10,215 nt of DNA from an uncultured Veillonella sp. (lineage in GTDB: Bacteria; Bacillota_C; Negativicutes; Veillonellales; Veillonellaceae). The translations under genes and the position numbers were made by a program. Positions 7,077-10,215 of this stretch are shown piece by piece (the stretch's first letter is position 1; each line of letters starts with the position of its first letter). Location: positions 1 to 10,215 of the forward strand of contig CAAFRK010000256.1 of assembly GCA_900765235.1 (NCBI GenBank), in the 5' to 3' direction. The notes under the pieces were generated by a model. That model searched no databases and was not told the origin of the DNA. It saw only the letters and a program-made list of their open reading frames with translations.

Positions 7077-7081
7077 TGTAG
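7068..7081. promoter_or_regulatory. Candidate operator: 14-bp palindrome over the -35 box
   Basis: CTACAT-CA-ATGTAG is a perfect inverted repeat of two 6-bp arms around 2 bp. It covers the whole -35 hexamer of the importer promoter. That position suits a repressor that blocks RNA polymerase. I cannot assign a regulator. Confidence 0.4.
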
Positions 7082-7139
7082 CAGATTAAAGTATTTTACA
7101 TTTGTCCATTTATAGGACACATAAAAATGTGAAATCCTC

Positions 7140-7517
7140 TTATTTTTCAAGCGATGCTAACATGTCTTCTGTTAGCTCATTAGCCGCTAAAATATAGTCT
7201 TTAAGGGTTCCTTTATCGAGAGCGACCTTCATAACAGGCACTTCAAATGGGTCGAGGATGACACACATTAAAATTTCACCTGTTACATAATAACCAACAA
7301 CAGCTTCCCCTTCTTCAGGATCTAATGTTTCACGCTTTACCGTTACACAGTAAGGTTTCATTACCTGTGCTGCAGCTTCTGCCACCTCTTCACGATTAGC
7401 AATATACTCTTCTGCCTTTGTTTCAGGAATATCAAAGATATCGACCTTTACAGTCTTAACCTCTGTAGCCTCTCCCTTAGCTGCCTCTATAGCTGCACCT
7501 AAATCTGTTTGCTTCAT
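7140..7517 (-). CDS. Hypothetical acidic protein (125 aa)
   Basis: I do not recognise this family. The product is acidic, rich in Ala, Glu and Val, and has no signal peptide or membrane segment, so it is probably cytosolic. Residues about 12-55 look helical and charged (AAKGEATEVK, then KAEEYIANREEVAEAAAQVM). The middle, about 56-100, looks like beta strands (PYCVTVKRE, GYYVTGEILMCVILDPFEVPVMKVAL), and the C-terminus returns to helix (YILAANELTEDMLASLEK). There are two Cys residues but no CxxC. ATG at 7517 follows GAGG at 7523-7526. It lies 50 nt downstream of the aminopeptidase, with a strong hairpin in the gap, and about 60 nt upstream of the importer promoter. It may be co-transcribed with the aminopeptidase, possibly at reduced level. 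The coding call is sound; function is unknown. Confidence 0.85.
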   Translation of the reverse strand: MKQTDLGAAIEAAKGEATEVKTVKVDIFDIPETKAEEYIANREEVAEAAAQVMKPYCVTVKRETLDPEEGEAVVGYYVTGEILMCVILDPFEVPVMKVALDKGTLKDYILAANELTEDMLASLEK

Positions 7518-7535
7518 ATATACCTCACATAGAAT

Positions 7536-7560
7536 GGACTTTCACCAATGGTGAAAGCCC
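7536..7560 (-). terminator. Intergenic hairpin, possible partial terminator or processing site
   Basis: In the minus-strand RNA, GGGCUUUCACC (7560-7550) pairs with GGUGAAAGUCC (7546-7536) as an 11-bp stem with one G-U pair around a 3-nt loop. The G-U pair is an A-C mismatch in plus-strand RNA, which fits a structure meant for the minus strand. It starts 7 nt after the aminopeptidase stop. No T-run follows, so it may protect the 3' end of the upstream message or act as a leaky terminator. Confidence 0.5.
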
Positions 7561-7567
7561 CATAATT

Positions 7568-8959
7568 TTAGATTGATTCATCTGCTGCATTTAAGAATGC
7601 AACATAACATTGTTTTGCCTCGTAAATATCTGCCTTAGAAGTAACCTCCCATGGAGCATGCATGCTAAGCACAGCCACGCCACAGTCGATAACATTCATT
7701 CCGTATAATGCCATGATATACGCAATGGTACCACCACCGCCGAGATCAACCTTACCAAGCTCTGCAGTTTGATATGTTACATTATTAGATTCCATGACAC
7801 GACGAATAAAGCCCATATATTCAGCATTCGCATCATTGGAACCAGATTTACCACGAGAACCAGTAAATTTATTGAATACAACACCCATACCTAGGTAAGA
7901 TGCATTTTTCTTTTCAAAAGCAGATGCATATAGCGGATCATAACCGGCACTAACATCAGAAGATAACATACGAGAATTTTCCAATGTACGTCGTACACTT
8001 ACAGAGTTAGGTTTTCCCATAAGGGTAAGCACTTCTGCTACTGCATTTTCAAAGAAACGAGATTGCATACCTGTAGCGCCCACAGAACCAATTTCCTCTT
8101 TATCTACAAGCAAGCAACAAGTCGTACGTTTTACATTATCAACTTCAAGCATAGCCACTAAAGAAGTGTATGCACATACGCGATCATCTTGACCATAGGC
8201 CATAACCATGGAACGATCAAAGCCCATATCACGAGCTTTTCCAGCCGGAACGATTTCGAGTTCTGCAGATAATAAATCACGTTCTACAAAGCCATATTCT
8301 TTTTCAAGAAGGTTATTAATAAATTTAGTAACCCCTTCTTTTTCTTCATCTTTTACAGGACGACTGCCGATAAGTAAATCGAGGGCCTCCCCTTCAATTA
8401 CCTTCGCTGCATTCTTTTGCATTTGTTCTTGTCCCAAATGAGGTAACAAATCTGTAATGCAGAATACAGGATCATTTTCATTATCACCAATATTAATGTT
8501 GATACGAGTACCATCTGTTTTAACTACTACGCCATGAATAGCAAGAGGCATAGCAACCCAATGGTATTTCTTAATGCCCCCATAATAATGTGTATCCCAA
8601 AATACTAAATTACTATCTTCATATTGTGGGTTTTGTTTTACATCAATACGTGGAGAGTCAATATGAGCACCTAAAATATTCATACCTAATTCAATATCGT
8701 CAGTACCAATATTAAATAAAGCAATGGATTTATCCATATGTGTGTAATAAATCTTGTCACCTGCTTTGATTGGTGTATTAGATTTAATAATATCCTTTAA
8801 GTTTACATATCCTTTTGCTTCTGCAAATTCAACGGCCTGTACAACGCATTCACGTTCTGTTTTACCATTATCTAAAAATTGACGATATGTATCACTTAAG
8901 GCATATACCTTTTCCATTGTGGCATCATCATAATTATGCCAAGCATATTTACGTTCCAT
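7568..8959 (-). CDS. M18 family aminopeptidase
   Basis: A cytosolic two-metal (zinc or cobalt) aminopeptidase that removes N-terminal residues from peptides; M18 enzymes usually form large tetrahedral dodecamers. The 463-residue product has the family metal and catalytic positions in order: H99 and D101 in GAHIDSPR, D258/D259 in GQDDR, E288/E289 in VDKEEIGS, D335 in SSDVSAGYDP, and H434 in SMHAPWEV. GSVGATGM (291-298) and the Gly-rich VDLGGGGT (404-411) are also typical. The length is normal and no key residue is missing. No signal peptide is seen. ATG at 8959 has AAAGGA at 8966-8971. It lies 70 nt after the exonuclease gene. In Firmicutes such proteins are annotated as aminopeptidase 1 or ApeA; I leave the symbol open because naming varies. 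Confidence 0.95.
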   Translation of the reverse strand: MERKYAWHNYDDATMEKVYALSDTYRQFLDNGKTERECVVQAVEFAEAKGYVNLKDIIKSNTPIKAGDKIYYTHMDKSIALFNIGTDDIELGMNILGAHIDSPRIDVKQNPQYEDSNLVFWDTHYYGGIKKYHWVAMPLAIHGVVVKTDGTRININIGDNENDPVFCITDLLPHLGQEQMQKNAAKVIEGEALDLLIGSRPVKDEEKEGVTKFINNLLEKEYGFVERDLLSAELEIVPAGKARDMGFDRSMVMAYGQDDRVCAYTSLVAMLEVDNVKRTTCCLLVDKEEIGSVGATGMQSRFFENAVAEVLTLMGKPNSVSVRRTLENSRMLSSDVSAGYDPLYASAFEKKNASYLGMGVVFNKFTGSRGKSGSNDANAEYMGFIRRVMESNNVTYQTAELGKVDLGGGGTIAYIMALYGMNVIDCGVAVLSMHAPWEVTSKADIYEAKQCYVAFLNAADESI

Positions 8960-9029
8960 AATCTATCCTTTCTATAAGCTCACAGTTTAACCATTACGGC
9001 TCTATCATTGTGAACTTGCATTAACAACA

Positions 9030-10013
9030 TTATTTTTGGCGGTCCTTTTCAAGTTCCGCCTTGCGAAATTCTAAATATTTTCGCTCTTTTTCTCGATTAA
9101 TTTCAGACTTCTGAGTATATAGAGAACGAATTTCGTCCGTACAGTGGGTTATTACCTTTGTAACGTAGAATTTAGTACTACCGGACTTAATCGTATATTT
9201 TCCAACTTTAAGTTGCACTGCAAAATCGCCGTGTTTCGGACAAACGCCGATGGCGAGATGCTTATCCCCTTGTAATCGTTCTGGCCTAGTCATTTCTAAC
9301 CGTGTCTGACAATATGGACAGAACGACAATCGAACACGTCTATCATGAACGATACGTTTCTTCTCAGGGAAGTTTTCATACATAAAAAATGTCAAAATCG
9401 GTGGATATAAGAAAGGATTACTGCTTTCCTTTCGAATTTGATCATAATGTAAAATACCTTGTGGTATATCTAATTTTTGACATATATGTGCCGTAAACAC
9501 AGCATCATGTAACGCATTATGAGCTGATAAATGCTCGGTAGATATATTAAGATCCTCCATGGCATGCGCTACAGAATACTGTTGACTTGTACCATATCGT
9601 TGATAGGAGTAAATCATCTGTGCATCAACCCATTGATCATAAGATAGAGCTTTCATCCTATGAAGCATCAGGTTTTCACGCAATATGAGAATGTCATCAG
9701 AACCCCAAGATAACAGCATATACTCATCACCACACCAGTTTTGAAAGTACTGCATAGCAGTCTTAAATGGTACACCATGATCGAGCTCTCGAGATGTAAT
9801 ACCAGTTAATTCACGGACATGTTTATGCATCCGTGGCAGGTATTGTGGTTTGATGAACATTGTAAAATGATCTACAATGTCCATCTTTTCATTCAGTTTT
9901 ACCGCTCCGATTTGAATGATTTCCCCTGTTAACGGCATTTTTGTGCGCTTCATAAAGCTAATATCGTTGCTATAGGGCTGATTCCACTCTAAATCAAATA
10001 CAATATAGTTCAT
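9030..10013 (-). CDS. DEDDh 3'-5' exonuclease with C-terminal zinc-ribbon-like segment
   Basis: Probably a cytosolic 3'-5' exonuclease on RNA or DNA of the DnaQ/KapD/ERI-1-like group. The DEDDh residues are visible in the N-terminal 185 residues: D7 and E9 in VFDLEWNQP, D106 or D107 in SWGSDDILIL, and H165 and D170 in AHNALHDAVFTAH. The early FDLEWNQ resembles the KapD-like branch rather than polymerase III epsilon. After about residue 220 an extra domain carries C232-x2-C235 and C258-x2-H261, a zinc-ribbon-like set, followed by a basic region and a charged helical tail at about 303-327. No clear Shine-Dalgarno precedes ATG at 10013; the upstream gene stops 4 nt earlier, so translation may be coupled. 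The 327-residue length is longer than a bare exonuclease domain. Substrate cannot be read from sequence. Confidence 0.87.
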   Translation of the reverse strand: MNYIVFDLEWNQPYSNDISFMKRTKMPLTGEIIQIGAVKLNEKMDIVDHFTMFIKPQYLPRMHKHVRELTGITSRELDHGVPFKTAMQYFQNWCGDEYMLLSWGSDDILILRENLMLHRMKALSYDQWVDAQMIYSYQRYGTSQQYSVAHAMEDLNISTEHLSAHNALHDAVFTAHICQKLDIPQGILHYDQIRKESSNPFLYPPILTFFMYENFPEKKRIVHDRRVRLSFCPYCQTRLEMTRPERLQGDKHLAIGVCPKHGDFAVQLKVGKYTIKSGSTKFYVTKVITHCTDEIRSLYTQKSEINREKERKYLEFRKAELEKDRQK

Positions 10014-10017
10014 ATGT

Positions 10018-10215
10018 TTATTTCGATTCTGAAAGCAACGTTTCCGCTGCTTTAATAACCTGCTCTTCAGAAATTACGGACAAACCTTTATAATTTCCTT
10101 CTTTAATAATTTGTTTCATACTTTTACCAATCTCGTATGAGTCCATCGTTTCCAAAACGATAGCACGCGCTTGATATGGACCATAAAAGAATGCATAAGA
10201 CACACCACAAACAGA
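10018..10215 (-). CDS. Hypothetical protein, C-terminal part (runs off the window)
   Basis: I do not recognise this. The minus-strand frame is open from the window edge to TAA at 10020-10018, giving at least 65 residues. A GTG at 10203 could be read as a start, but no ribosome binding site precedes it and the frame continues upstream, so the gene probably begins beyond the edge. The visible part has an aromatic segment SYAFFYGPYQAR, a YEIGKSMKQIIKEGNYKGLSVI region, and a helical end (EEQVIKAAETLLSESK). It ends 4 nt before the exonuclease ATG, so the two are likely in one operon and translationally coupled. Confidence 0.7.
   Translation of the reverse strand, partial: SVCGVSYAFFYGPYQARAIVLETMDSYEIGKSMKQIIKEGNYKGLSVISEEQVIKAAETLLSESK

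Noticed and set aside
7009..7139. T-box or other riboswitch ahead of the importer operon
   Set aside because: The promoter is only about 40 nt from the first ATG, and I see no T-box sequence or terminator/antiterminator pair.
10201..10203. GTG at 10203 as a true gene start
   Set aside because: No ribosome binding site is visible and the frame stays open to the window edge, so this is more likely an internal codon of a longer gene.

Overview
The window looks like chromosomal core sequence from a low-to-medium GC Firmicutes-type bacterium. My best guess is Veillonella or another member of the Negativicutes. That is an inference from protein character, AT-rich intergenic DNA, strong AGGAGG ribosome binding sites and the rpsO-pnp-dut order; no marker in the window proves it. 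Every gene I can support lies on the minus strand, so transcription runs from high to low coordinates. I see no mobile element, CRISPR array, tRNA or rRNA.

Region by region, in the direction of transcription. (1) 10215-7140: the 3' end of an unrecognised gene, then a DEDDh 3'-5' exonuclease with a C-terminal CxxC/CxxH zinc-ribbon-like segment, an M18 zinc aminopeptidase, and an acidic 125-residue protein of unknown function. A strong hairpin separates the last two. (2) 7081-3312: a four-gene ABC importer operon of the TrpXYZ-like type. It holds two tandem, closely related substrate-binding lipoproteins, one permease and one ATPase. It starts at a TTGATG-17-TATAAT promoter with a 14-bp palindrome on the -35 box and ends at a hairpin terminator. 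(3) 3302-2864: rpsO (S15), with its own promoter, a leader of about 90 nt that can fold into stacked helices, and a textbook intrinsic terminator. (4) 2856-53: pnp (polynucleotide phosphorylase), dut (dUTPase) and a previously easy-to-miss 57-codon gene, tightly spaced and probably one transcript from an extended -10 promoter.

Functionally, the left part links translation and RNA turnover (S15, PNPase) with nucleotide-pool sanitation (dUTPase). The middle is an importer, probably for an aromatic amino acid or related small molecule by family analogy. The right part carries peptide and nucleic-acid degradation enzymes. I do not see a clearly novel multi-gene system. The most interesting points are the duplicated binding proteins feeding one channel, the possible S15-responsive rpsO leader, the non-canonical dUTPase motif V, the small gene after dut, and the exonuclease with an extra metal-binding-like domain. 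The permease start should be ATG at 5015, not the TTG three bases upstream.
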